A stretch of 39,889 nt of DNA from Opitutaceae bacterium (GTDB lineage: Bacteria > Verrucomicrobiota > Verrucomicrobiia > Opitutales > Opitutaceae), in contig JANYCF010000169.1 in the NCBI GenBank assembly GCA_025360455.1, forward strand, positions 1-39,889, in the 5' to 3' direction. Shown one piece after another: positions 16,422-26,600 of this stretch. Numbering within the stretch: the stretch's first letter is position 1; every line of letters begins with the position of its first letter. Under the pieces are notes generated by a model. The model did not search any database. It was not told the DNA's origin and was given only the letters and a program-made list of their open reading frames with translations. The position numbers and the translations under genes are program-made.

Positions 16422-17557
16422 ACAACCTCATGGCTGAAGCGAAATTCATCAACAACGCCGCGCACATCCTGAAACTGGTTCAGGCCGGTACACCCGCCGA
16501 TCAAGCTTTGCGTGAATCCTTGACGCAGGATCGCCATTACACCGCGCCGCTCGAACGCCGCGAAATCAGCCGTGCCGTCTTCGCCTATTATCGTTGGTGG
16601 CGGTGGCTCAATCCTAAGGACTCGCTGCAAAAGCAACTCGAAGCCGCTCTGGTCTTGCGCGACCGTTTCGACAAAGATCCCGCCAATATAAAAGCCGAAG
16701 CTCTCGCCGCTCGCGCTGTGCCGGATTGGGTAAAAACGGAAATGGCTGTGATTCCCGCCGATTGGCTCCGTCAGTTGCAGCGCGATCCCACGCTCTGGAT
16801 TCGGGCCAAGGCTGGCACTGGTGCAGCCATCGCCGCCCAACTCGGCCTTTGTACCTCGGCGACACAAGCACCCGATGCGCTCCGCTATGGTGGCATCACC
16901 GATTTGTATCGCACTGCCGAATTCCAAAGTGGTGCTTTTGAAATCCAAGATCTCGCCTCTCAACTCGTCAGTCACGCCTGCGCCCCACAACCTGGCGAAA
17001 CCTGGTGGGATGCCTGCGCTGGTGAAGGAGGCAAGACGATGCATCTCTCCGACCTGATGCAGAACAAAGGCCTGCTCTGGGCCAGTGATCGCTCCGCTCG
17101 CCGGCTCACCAAACTCAAGGAGCGCGCCGCTCGGGCGCAGGTCTTCAACTGTCGCGTCGCTCCGTGGGAAGGCACCGCGCAACTCCCCACCAAAACCAAG
17201 TTCGATGGCGTGCTGGTCGATGCACCGTGCAGCGGTCTTGGCACTTGGCAGCGCAATCCCCACGCGCGTTGGACCACCACGCCCAAAGATATTACCGAGC
17301 TATCTGTGATTCAGACGCAGCTCCTCAATCACATCGCCCCGTCCCTCAAGCCCGGTGGCCGGCTCATCTATGCGGTATGCACGCTCAGTCGCGCCGAGAC
17401 CACTGCTGTGGCCGACGCCTTCACCACCGCGCATCCGGAATATGAATTAATCTCTCCATTCCCAGACCCCAAATCCCAGACCCCAGCGCCCATTACCCTC
17501 TGGCCGCACGAGCTCAACGCTAACGGCATGTTCATCGCCGCATGGAAAAAAAGGTAG
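16403..17557 (+). CDS. RsmB/NOP2-family RNA (cytosine-5) methyltransferase
   Basis: 384 residues from the ATG at 16403, overlapping dnaE by 19 bases; an ATG at 16430 (after the dnaE stop) is equally plausible. An N-terminal NusB-like helical segment (AHILKLVQAGTPADQAL) is followed by the Rossmann methyltransferase. The SAM-binding motif is DACAGEGGKTMHL (about 207-219). The two cysteines of m5C enzymes are in VDAPCSGLGTWQRNPHARW and the later AVCTLSRAET, the second being the usual nucleophile. It ends with the family's FIAAWKK-type tail. The enzyme methylates cytosine C5 in rRNA or tRNA with SAM; the exact target cannot be assigned. It probably shares a transcript with dnaE. Confidence 0.88.
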   Translation: MGQTWINNLMAEAKFINNAAHILKLVQAGTPADQALRESLTQDRHYTAPLERREISRAVFAYYRWWRWLNPKDSLQKQLEAALVLRDRFDKDPANIKAEALAARAVPDWVKTEMAVIPADWLRQLQRDPTLWIRAKAGTGAAIAAQLGLCTSATQAPDALRYGGITDLYRTAEFQSGAFEIQDLASQLVSHACAPQPGETWWDACAGEGGKTMHLSDLMQNKGLLWASDRSARRLTKLKERAARAQVFNCRVAPWEGTAQLPTKTKFDGVLVDAPCSGLGTWQRNPHARWTTTPKDITELSVIQTQLLNHIAPSLKPGGRLIYAVCTLSRAETTAVADAFTTAHPEYELISPFPDPKSQTPAPITLWPHELNANGMFIAAWKKR

Positions 17558-17625
17558 GGCGAGCCGTCTCTGGCGAACCGAGGATGTGGCCAACGGTCGC
17601 GGCTCATCCGGAGGATTCGCCCTAC
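17554..17625. repeat. Palindromic intergenic element with GTAGGGCGA ends
   Basis: GTAGGGCGA (17554-17562) is repeated in inverted form as TCGCCCTAC (17617-17625), closing a loop that itself contains GC-rich inverted segments. It fills the short gap between two methyltransferase genes and begins at the stop codon of the first. Confidence 0.65.
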
Positions 17626-17633
17626 CCACCGAC

Positions 17634-18407
17634 ATGAACGACCAACCTCCCAAAGTCGACGGCGCCACGGTATGCGCTGACTTCAATGCCATCAATACCG
17701 TGCTGCATTACACGCGCGCGGCGCATTTCATCGGCCTCTGGAAATCCGAATGGACCTTGATCGAGCGTTACCTGCCCGACCGTACGGCACACATACTGGA
17801 AGCTGGCTGTGGCGCTGGTCGCGTTGCCGTGGGACTCTGGCATCAAGGTTATCGCAACATCACCGCTTTCGATTTTGCCTCCGAACTAATCGAGCAGGCT
17901 GACAGCTTAAAACAAGAACAAGGTATCACCGGGATTACCTTCCTCCAAGCCGACGCCACCCGACTGGGAGAAAGTAGTTTAATAGACTACACACGGTTCG
18001 ATGGCGTGCTCTTCATGTTCAATGGCATGATGCAGATTCCCGGAAGAGAGAATCGTCGTGCCGCGATGCGGGAACTGTCCCGTGTGTGTCGGCCCAGTGC
18101 GCCTTTTATTTTCACCACGCACGACCGCGAAGATCCCAAGGATCTCAAGGCCTGGGCCAAGGAAGCAGAACTCTGGGCGAAGGGGGAACAAAATCCCCGC
18201 CTCCTGGAATTCGGTGACCGCTATTTCTCCGACGAAACGGGCAACACCTTCATGCACCTGCCCGACCGAAAAGAGATTCAGGAAGACTTGGCTTTGACCG
18301 GTTGGACCCACGTCCACGACACCACTCGCAACGAACTCGCCAGTGAGACTCCGAAGGTCCGTAACTTTTCCGATAATTGCCGTTTCTGGGTGGCGAAAAA
18401 ATCGTAG
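17634..18407 (+). CDS. Class I SAM-dependent methyltransferase
   Basis: 257 residues from the ATG at 17634; the frame is open 16 codons further up, but that part lies in the palindromic element. Motif I is HILEAGCGAGRVAVGL (about 51-66), followed by the acidic AFDFASELIEQA and LQADATRL, then FDGVLFMFNGMMQIPGRE for motif IV. This is the Methyltransf_11/25 fold seen in many small-molecule and protein methyltransferases. Substrate unknown. It is 76 bases downstream of the RNA methyltransferase and may be co-transcribed. Confidence 0.85.
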   Translation: MNDQPPKVDGATVCADFNAINTVLHYTRAAHFIGLWKSEWTLIERYLPDRTAHILEAGCGAGRVAVGLWHQGYRNITAFDFASELIEQADSLKQEQGITGITFLQADATRLGESSLIDYTRFDGVLFMFNGMMQIPGRENRRAAMRELSRVCRPSAPFIFTTHDREDPKDLKAWAKEAELWAKGEQNPRLLEFGDRYFSDETGNTFMHLPDRKEIQEDLALTGWTHVHDTTRNELASETPKVRNFSDNCRFWVAKKS

Positions 18408-18487
18408 CGACGAAGTCCTGCGTTCCCCTCCTATTCGCTACTCCCTTCAACGCGCTAAGAGAGCGCCTAAGAAACCTGCCACGGTAG

Positions 18488-18509
18488 GGCGGATTATCCT
18501 TAATCCGCC
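18488..18509. repeat. Short hairpin GGCGGATTA / TAATCCGCC
   Basis: Two 9-base arms with a 4-base loop, preceded by GGTA as in the other GTAGGGCG-type repeats. It lies in the 271-base gap between a methyltransferase and the beta-helix gene, which also holds the larger repeat at 18573-18651. I see no gene in this gap. Confidence 0.7.
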
Positions 18510-18572
18510 GGAAATTCCGGGAATGAGTTCAGCCACAGCGGCGCGTTAAGGGAAAGCGTCTTCCCTTTATTC

Positions 18573-18651
18573 TGTAGCCGCGCTTGAGCTGGAGGCGAAA
18601 GCGTGGTCCGATGTCCTGACCACGTTGTCGCTATGCTCCCACACGGCTACA
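18573..18651 (+). repeat. Dispersed palindromic element, copy 2 (GTAGCCGCGCTTGAGC family)
   Basis: 79 bases closely matching 12259-12336, including TGTAGCCGCGCTTGAGC, AGGCGAAAGCGTGGTCCGA, CCACGTTGTCGCTA and the closing CGGCTACACT. Differences cluster at the loop, where the two arms pair. Confidence 0.85.
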
Positions 18652-18678
18652 CTTTCCTTAAACGCTCAAGACGCGCAC

Positions 18679-19740
18679 TTATTGTGAAACCAGAGCGACG
18701 CCTGATTGGATTATCTCCAACTGACCAAAATCGGCGAGACTGATGTCTTCGGCGCCGTTAGCATTGACCACGGAATTCTCCAAAGTATTCGGATTACAGG
18801 AAGCATCGTTGACGCGGATGCCGTGGGCTTTGTTGCCCGTGATGGTAACCATTCGGAATTTGTTATAGCGACAAGCCGTACCGGGAATGCTGCGTGTCTC
18901 CGCCATGAAAACACCTTGCTCCCCGTTGGCCTGGAGCTGGACGCGTTCAAAATCATTGCCCATCGAATCACGCATAAAAATCCCCTGGCTGCCGTTATCG
19001 GCTGCGATCGAATCGGTGATGCGATTGTGATTAAAACGCCAATCAAAAGAAAATCCCGCACTGCGATTATGATGCAGATTGAGTTGGGTGAAGTCGCTAT
19101 TCTCAGTCTCGTAAGCGGCCAGGCCATCAAATTCATTTTCGTAAGAATCCAGACCGGTAATTTGGATTTTACGGCACCGCTTTTCCAACACCACTCCACC
19201 CGAACGAGCCCGACGAGTAACGACATTTTCGATCAGAACCTCTTCTGCTCCCCGAATCGTGATCCCATTATTGCGGAGCACCTTTGAGTTACCGGCATTG
19301 CAGGGGCCGCCATAACATTCAAAATTCTGTTCATCCCGATCTCCATCGATCAGCAAGTCTCGCACCGTTATCCGATGAACAATTCGATCTGTCGGAGTGC
19401 TGGGACTGCCCACAATCACAACCGGGCAGTTGGCTTGCGGCGCCAGAATCAAAAGGGTGTCCGCACCGTGTCCGCGCAATTCCACGTCATCGCGTTCAAG
19501 GATGATCGGGTGTTTGATCAAAAATGTGCCGGCACCCAATTTAATAACGCCGCCCCCAACCGGTAGCGCGGCAAGAGCCGCCGTGATTGCTTCATCTTCT
19601 CCGGCCGCCACACTGAGTGTTGGCCGGGGCGCTGTGATGGGACGAATATCGTCCGCCGTCGACGACAGCCAGCCCAAGAGCATTGCTCCGAGTTGAAGAA
19701 TGATGCGGGAGTGGCGGTGACTTCGAATGAATGCGTCCAT
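18679..19740 (-). CDS. Secreted right-handed parallel beta-helix protein
   Basis: 353 residues. The N-terminus (SRIILQLGAMLLGWLSSTADD) looks like a signal peptide. GGGVIKLGAGTFLIKHPIIL and DVELRGHGADTLLIL are the typical opening turns of pectate lyase-like beta-helices. Repeated short beta-turn units follow (NGITIRGAEEVLIENVVTRR, GLDSYENEFDGLAAYETENSD and so on) with N/D and G at regular spacing. Several Cys occur in the helix (FECYGGPCNAGNSKV, ACRYNKF, NDASCNPNTLE). Such proteins bind or cleave polysaccharides, but no clear catalytic set can be assigned. It is transcribed alone. Confidence 0.83.
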   Translation of the reverse strand: MDAFIRSHRHSRIILQLGAMLLGWLSSTADDIRPITAPRPTLSVAAGEDEAITAALAALPVGGGVIKLGAGTFLIKHPIILERDDVELRGHGADTLLILAPQANCPVVIVGSPSTPTDRIVHRITVRDLLIDGDRDEQNFECYGGPCNAGNSKVLRNNGITIRGAEEVLIENVVTRRARSGGVVLEKRCRKIQITGLDSYENEFDGLAAYETENSDFTQLNLHHNRSAGFSFDWRFNHNRITDSIAADNGSQGIFMRDSMGNDFERVQLQANGEQGVFMAETRSIPGTACRYNKFRMVTITGNKAHGIRVNDASCNPNTLENSVVNANGAEDISLADFGQLEIIQSGVALVSQ

Positions 19741-19871
19741 GCAAATTAAAGTGACTATTTAGTATATCGTCCTGCCCTATTTAAAGGTGAGGAAGAATTT
19801 ACGATTTGGCGTAAATACCGCGCAAAAATCAATCGTCCCCGCCACCTCGTTCACGATTTTACCAATAAATA

Positions 19872-20474
19872 TCAGCGAACCAGCATGGCCGATAACCGAT
19901 CTCTCACTGCGGGCCACTCGGTAGGGGTGAGGCTATACATCGCGGTATTGCGGACGTAGCCGTCGTGCGGGCGCGTTTGAAAATTGCGCAGAATCCCCTC
20001 GAAGATTGCCCCGAGCCGACTGATCGCGGCGCGGGACTGTTCATTGCGTTCATCCGTCTTCAACTGCACGCGTACGGCTCCGTGTACTTCGAACGCATGG
20101 GTGAGTAGGAGGAGCTTCGCCTCGGTGTTGATCGGGGTGCGTTGCGCCTCCCGCGCCAACCAGGTCCAACCTATCTCAAGCGAACGGTGCGGTCGGCGAA
20201 TATCCAAATAGCGCGTTGCGCCCACGGCAACGCCATCGCTGCGGCGGACGATAGCGAAGGCCACTTCAGTTCCCGTCGTCTGCGTACGTAACGCTTCCGC
20301 CATCCAGCCCTCTACCTCGCCTACCGAGCTAAACATTGGAATGGGCAACCAGCGCCAGACTTCGGGTGTCTGGCTGGCCGCAAACAAAGCGGCTGTATGG
20401 TTCGGGGCCAATGGTTCCAACCGGACGTAGCGGCCCTCTAGCACGACGGGTTGGGGATTAAAAAGCGGCTGCAT
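19872..20474 (-). CDS. GNAT-family N-acetyltransferase (RimJ/RimL type)
   Basis: 200 residues from the ATG at 20474; another ATG at 20546 would add 24 residues unlike the family. LEGRYVRLEPLAPNHTAALFAAS is the typical start of RimJ-like acetyltransferases. AFAIVRRSDGVAVGATRYLDI and SLEIGWTWLAREAQRTPINTEAKLLLLTHAFE provide the acetyl-CoA-binding core, and VQLKTDERNEQSRAAISRLGAIFEGILR is the hallmark C-terminal half. It transfers acetyl from acetyl-CoA to an amine; the substrate is unknown. Confidence 0.9.
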   Translation of the reverse strand: MQPLFNPQPVVLEGRYVRLEPLAPNHTAALFAASQTPEVWRWLPIPMFSSVGEVEGWMAEALRTQTTGTEVAFAIVRRSDGVAVGATRYLDIRRPHRSLEIGWTWLAREAQRTPINTEAKLLLLTHAFEVHGAVRVQLKTDERNEQSRAAISRLGAIFEGILRNFQTRPHDGYVRNTAMYSLTPTEWPAVRDRLSAMLVR

Positions 20475-20633
20475 TGGCCGACAATGCAGCCTCGCGGTAC
20501 CGCTCCAAGAGGAAATCACCGGTAATACCTGCACAATCGGCGACATTTCATAGGGGATTACCCTGCTGAAAAAAATGTAAGACGAAAAATCCCTGTAACA
20601 ATCGACCGCCCCGGTGGTCAGATTTTCCTTCCC

Positions 20634-23600
20634 ATGAAGCTATCCCCTGCGACCGATATTTCCCGCGTCTATTCGATCCGAGTCAGGTCTTGGTTTGGTA
20701 TTTTTATCGGCAGCGCGCTAGTTCTGCTGCTTACTTTGTCTGCCAAAGCGGAGTCCCTTGTCGCCGCCATGCCCCTGATCAGCCGAGGCGGGCCCGCCTT
20801 TGCTTCTGGCTCGTCACCCAATACCCCCCCTGCTGCGGCCAATGACGCCAACTATCAGTCGATGTGGGTCTCGGATACATTACCCGCCTGGATCGCCTAC
20901 GATCTTTCCACCGTTCCGGTTGGGCAACGTCAACAAGTACTCGTGGCGTGGTATGCTTCTTGGGCGCTGGGTTACATCAATACCGCACCTGCGCCATCGC
21001 TACAATTGCCCGTCGATTATACGATCGATATTAACTTCGCCGCCGGTGGTGGGAACAGCGCGCCAACCACCGGTTGGCAAACGCTCGTTACCGTAACCGG
21101 CAATAATCGTGGCAGCCGTCAGCATTTGCTGGATCTCGCGGGCGCTAATTGGATTCGCCTTCGCGCTACGGCCGGCTCCAGCCCCACTTCATTCGCCATT
21201 GATCTTGAGGTGCATTCCGCCCCGGCCGGGGCTTCCGACTGTTGGTTGTTCATGGGTGATTCTATCACCGGTTTCGCCGCCTATCTGTTCAGTGATTTGC
21301 CCGGACGGGTCAATGCGCTCGCTCCCGGCCGCTGGCCTGTCGTGGTCCCCGCCGCCATCGGCGGCTCCAACGTCTGGTCGGCCAACGACGTGATCGACAA
21401 TTCCCTCGCACTTTATCCCGGCCGTTATGTCACCCTCAATTACGGGACCAACGGGGGCTCGGCTGGCTTTTCTGCTGCCATGGAAATTCTCATTCAAAAA
21501 GTCGTCGCCGCTGGGAAAATTCCGGTGATCCCCCACATGCCATGGTCCGACATCCCCGATCAATTGACCAAGGCTCCGCTCATCAACGCCCAGATCGATG
21601 CCCTCTATTTAAAGTATCCGGCCATCTTTCACGGCCCCGATCTCTACGCCGCTTTTCTCAATCGCCCGGATTTGATTCCTCCCGGCGATGTCCATCCCAA
21701 TGACGCCGGGAATCAGGAAATGCGGCGCCAATGGGCTTTGGCCATGACCGCCACCACCAATTCCAACCCGACGACGGTAAGCGTGAATTTGGCGCCCGAT
21801 ACGCCAACAGTTGCCACCGGAGCCACTCAGCAATTCACCGCCACTGTTTCCGGCACCAGTAACACCAGTGTGCTCTGGACTATCCAAGAAGGCAGCACTG
21901 GCGGGATCGTCAGTACCACCGGCCTTTATACGGCACCTGCCACTGCCGGCACCTATCATATCGTGGTGACCAGCGTGGCAGATAGTACCAAGTCAGCTAC
22001 CAGCACCGTCACCGTCGCCGCTGCTGTGGTTGTGAATATCACGCCAAGCACGACGAATGTTTCCAGTGGCACGACGCGACAATTCTCCTCCACCGTCACC
22101 GGATCAAGCAATACCAGTGTCACGTGGTCAGTGCAGGAAGGCAGCACGGGAGGTGCGATCAATTCAGCCGGACTGTATTCCGCTCCAAATCCCGCCGGCA
22201 CTTTCCACGTCAAAGCCACGAGTGTGGCGGACACCACCAAGTCAGCCACCGCCACCGTGACCGTGGCCGCTGCGCCTACCTTCACCAGCCCGCCCCAGAG
22301 CCAGCCGGCGTTTGTCGGCACCACTATCACTCTTTCGGCGACTGCGAACAGCACGACTACGCTCACCTACCAATGGCAAAAAGAAGGAATTAATATCCCG
22401 GGGGCCACCGCAAACACGCTCATTCTCCCCAACGCGCAGCTCAGCGATGCCGGCAATTATGCGCTGATCGCCACTAACGCCGCCGGTTCATCCACCAGCC
22501 GTTTCGCGCGACTGGTTGTACTGGTGCCACAACCCAATGCGATCGCCTACGGTACCACCGTTATTTCAACCGGCGTCACCGCGGGCGGGATAGTCAACAT
22601 GGATTACTTCGTGACCAACACCGGCACGAAGGCTTGGGGCACGAATCACTATCTCTCGATCCGGGATGCCAGCGGCACTTTCGTGGCCTGGTCCGCTTTG
22701 ATCGGCGCGCTCCCCGGTGAAAACAAAACAGCCAATCTCAACTTCCCTGCACCGCAGACCCCAGGCACCTACACTTACTTCGTCCAGGCGTTGGAGAACG
22801 GGGTGGAATTTTTCAGCACCCAGACGACCGTCATGCTTACCGTTCTCGCAGTGCAGCCGAATTCGATGACGTACAACACGACAACTTTCCCGATCAGTGT
22901 CACTCCTGGTACGACAATGAATTTTAATTATAATGTCACCAACACCGGCACTAAAACCTGGGGTGCGACGCACCAGCTGGCGTTGAGCGACAGCCAAGGC
23001 GTTTACCTGATGTTCGCCCCGCTGAATGGTGTGGCGGCGGGCCAAAGCAAGACGGTAAACCTGAGCTTCACTGCCCCCCCGGCGCCCGGCGTCTACACTT
23101 ACTCGGTGCAAGGATTGGACAACGGGGTGGAATTTTTCAACACGAAGGCCAATCTGACCTTGATCGTACTTGCGCCGCGGCCGAATGCGATGGTCTATCA
23201 TCCCACGCGCTTCCCCGATGCTGTGATGGCCGGAGCCCAGGTGAACCTGCGCTATTCACTGAGCAATGCCGGCACGCAGACCTGGGGCAGCGGTCATTAT
23301 ATTTCACTGCGTGATGCGAACGGAAGTTTCCTCTCCTTTGTCCCGCTCACCGGCGTGACGGCGGGCGGCAACAGTAACGTCGAGTTTAATTTCACCACCC
23401 CCACCACGCCCGGCATCTACACTTACTATGTCCAAGCTTTGGAAAACGGCATCGAGTTTTTCTCCACACAGGACGTGGTTGTCCTGACGGTGCTCGCGAC
23501 GCCGATGGCCAACGCCATCACGTACAACGCGACTACTTTCCCCGCCACCGCCACACCGGGTGGTACGGTGAATTTCACGAGTAATGTCACCAACCTCGGC

Positions 23601-26600
23601 ACCAAGACCTGGGGTACGAACCATTTCCTCTCACTCCGGGATGTGGATAATAACTTCCTCGGCTTTCTCCCGCTCAGCGGCATGGCTCCCGGTACTAGCA
23701 AAACTTTCAATTTCAGTTTTGTCGCTCCCACCACCACTGGTCTCTTCACATACACTGTTCAGGCCTTGGAATCCGGCATAGAATTCTTCGCAATGGCCGA
23801 CGGCCTGATTCTGAACGTTCCGTTAACCTCCGGACCCTTTACTCCGGTCACGCCTACACCAGTCATCAGCTCGTTCACTGCGAGTCCGACTTCGATTCTC
23901 ATTGGCGGCAGCACCACACTCAGCTGGCTGGCCACGGGAGCCACTTCCGTCTCAATTTCTCCGGGGGTCGGCACCGTTACCGGCACCAGCGTCCCCGTTT
24001 CACCTGCGACCACGACCACGTACACGCTCACCGCGACCAATGCCGCAGGTAGTTCAACGCAAACCTGCACGGTGAACGTTTCCTCTTCCACCCCCACCGT
24101 TACGATCTCCGGTTTCACCGCTATGCCGTCCACCGTTATCGAAGGCAATAGCACCACTCTCAACTGGAATGTCACAGGAGCCACGAGTCTCTCGATCTCA
24201 CCTGGCGTCGGCCCGGTGACCGGTACGAGCATCACGGTTACTCCGGCCACCACGACCACCTACACGCTTACGGCCACGAAAAGTCCGACCACTGTTACCC
24301 AATCCACCACCGTCACGATCACTCCCGTCTCCACGATCGCTCCGGTAATCAGCAGCTTCACCATCGACTCCGCGTCGCTCGCCACCACCGGCATGTGCAC
24401 GCTGCTTTGGGATGTTAAGGGGAATGCGAACCTTTCCATCTCACCCAACGTCGGCCCCGTGACCGGCAACTTGATCGCCGTCTCCCCGACCGCGAACACC
24501 ACCTACACCCTCTCCGCCACCAATGCCCAAGGCACGGTCACGGCCCAGGCCAGTGTGGTCTACAGCGTACCGGCCCTGACTCTTGAAAAAGCCCCGGCGC
24601 TGAAAATTAAACGCGACGATCATGTCGCCACCATCGAGATGGATTTCGACGACACTGCTTGGGCGCAGCTCTGGGATGTCGATACCATCGGACGCAATGG
24701 CTGCGGCTACCGGGTCCAATGGTGGGCCGACGCCACCGCCGTCACCACCATTCTCTCCACCGATGGTTGCACCTCGGAAAATTCCGCTGGCTCCTCTGCG
24801 GCGGTCCCCAACATGTCGTCCCCCCGCCAGCTTGTGACGCCCAATCGCGTGATCCAAATCCAGCCTTTGGCCAACAATGTCCTCTATCACGTCAGCGTCG
24901 TTCGCCTCAACGGTCTCGGGCAAATCTGCAGTCCGCCGACGGAACAAACTTTCAACGGTGGCGATGGCAGCCGCGTCGCGGCGTTGCGGTCAGCGATGAC
25001 ATTCTTCGACGACTTCAATCTGCCGATGGGCGCACCGGACGAGCGCAAGTGGAACAACGCGATGACTCCCCAGACCGATCCTCGCTTCAATCTGTTTTTC
25101 GTCAACGACCAGTGCCATGTGCACACCCTCAACGGCACCCTAAACGAAGCCGCAGGCGACAAGTCCCAAGTCGCCCAGCGCGTGCGCAAACCCATCGCCA
25201 TCGAAACCGGGGTGCGCCGCCGGATCGTTTTCGACATGGATGGGATTTTCAGTCCCCGCGGCGTCTGGTATCTCGATTTCAATCCCGTGAAAGTCGACCT
25301 CACCGGTCACATGAGTTTCTTCGATGATGATGGAGAAAAGGCTCTGCCCGCCGGCGTGCTCCGGTTGAAGGCAGGCAACCAATCCTTTTCCGTGCACATG
25401 ATCAATAATGCCGGGGCATCCTACAAACTCGCCGAGGTCATTCTCTACGAGAAAGGCCGCAAGATGAGTTCAAACGTGCGCCGCAGCTTTGATGTCCGTC
25501 TCGGCACCGATGGCGTACAAGTCTTTGTGGATGGGACGAGTGTGATCGATATTCCCTTTGCTGCTGGTGCCTTCAAGCCCGGCACCTACGACCTGCTCTG
25601 GTCCACCATCGGCTACAACTCCTCGAAGGACAATAATCCGTACTTCTTGTCCCATTGGGACAACTTCGGTTTCGACGGTCCCGACTTGGAACCGCGCGCC
25701 GTGCACAACTACGTTACCCGCATTGAGGGCACCGACTATCAACACGCCAATGCCGGGGAGAATTCGACGCCCACCTTCACGGTAAATATCCCCGACGACA
25801 TCCGGCCCACCGCTCCGGGGGCGACCAGCGAAGCGTGGTTGGTTTTCAATTACATGGTTGATCGCTATAATTACACGACGATCAAAGCCGGTGATCATGT
25901 CCTCGCCAACCTCACCAACTTCGCTTTGCCGCAACCCGCGAACAACACCGCACCGCTCGATCCGACCCTCTCCGCCGTCTGGAATAATCCCACGACGGTG
26001 CGCATCAAACTTGGCGAAGTACAACAGGGCGGAGTTTCGCCACTGCTGGTTGGCAATAATACCTTTCAGTTCTTCGCCGAAAACACCGGCATCCTCAATT
26101 TGCACGTCGAGGTTTTCACTCCCAAGAGCGCCGAGCCGCCTTACACGCCACCCTCCGCCCTGCATCGCGTGCCGATGCACGCCGAACTCCCCAAGCTGGG
26201 GCCACCCGCTCAAATCGTGTTTGTCGACGGCAAGGAAGCAACCGAAGACGGCAAGGGCGGGGCGCAAGGCCCGACCGTATCCGGCAAGACGACCGTCGAA
26301 TGTATCGTGGGGAATTCCAACTGGGCCAATTGGGATCCCCAGCAACTGAATATGCCCGCCAACAGCACCGAAATCTGGAGCAGCGGCGGTACAACCGGCA
26401 TCAAGACGGTCGAACTTTTCCTCCGCAAGAAAGGTGTCACCACCGGCTATGGCGACCGCATCGCGGTGCTCACCACTTCGCGCGACGCCCCCGCCCCGCA
26501 AATCCGCTACGTTTTCGAGGTTGATACCCGCCGCTTTGCCAATGGCGATTACGAGCTCTACGTTCTCGGCACGACCACGACCGGCGTCAAGAGCCACCCA

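Noticed and set aside
25470-26597. 375-residue minus-strand open frame within the giant SGNH gene
   Set aside because: Antisense shadow; the plus-strand protein is continuous and domain-rich.
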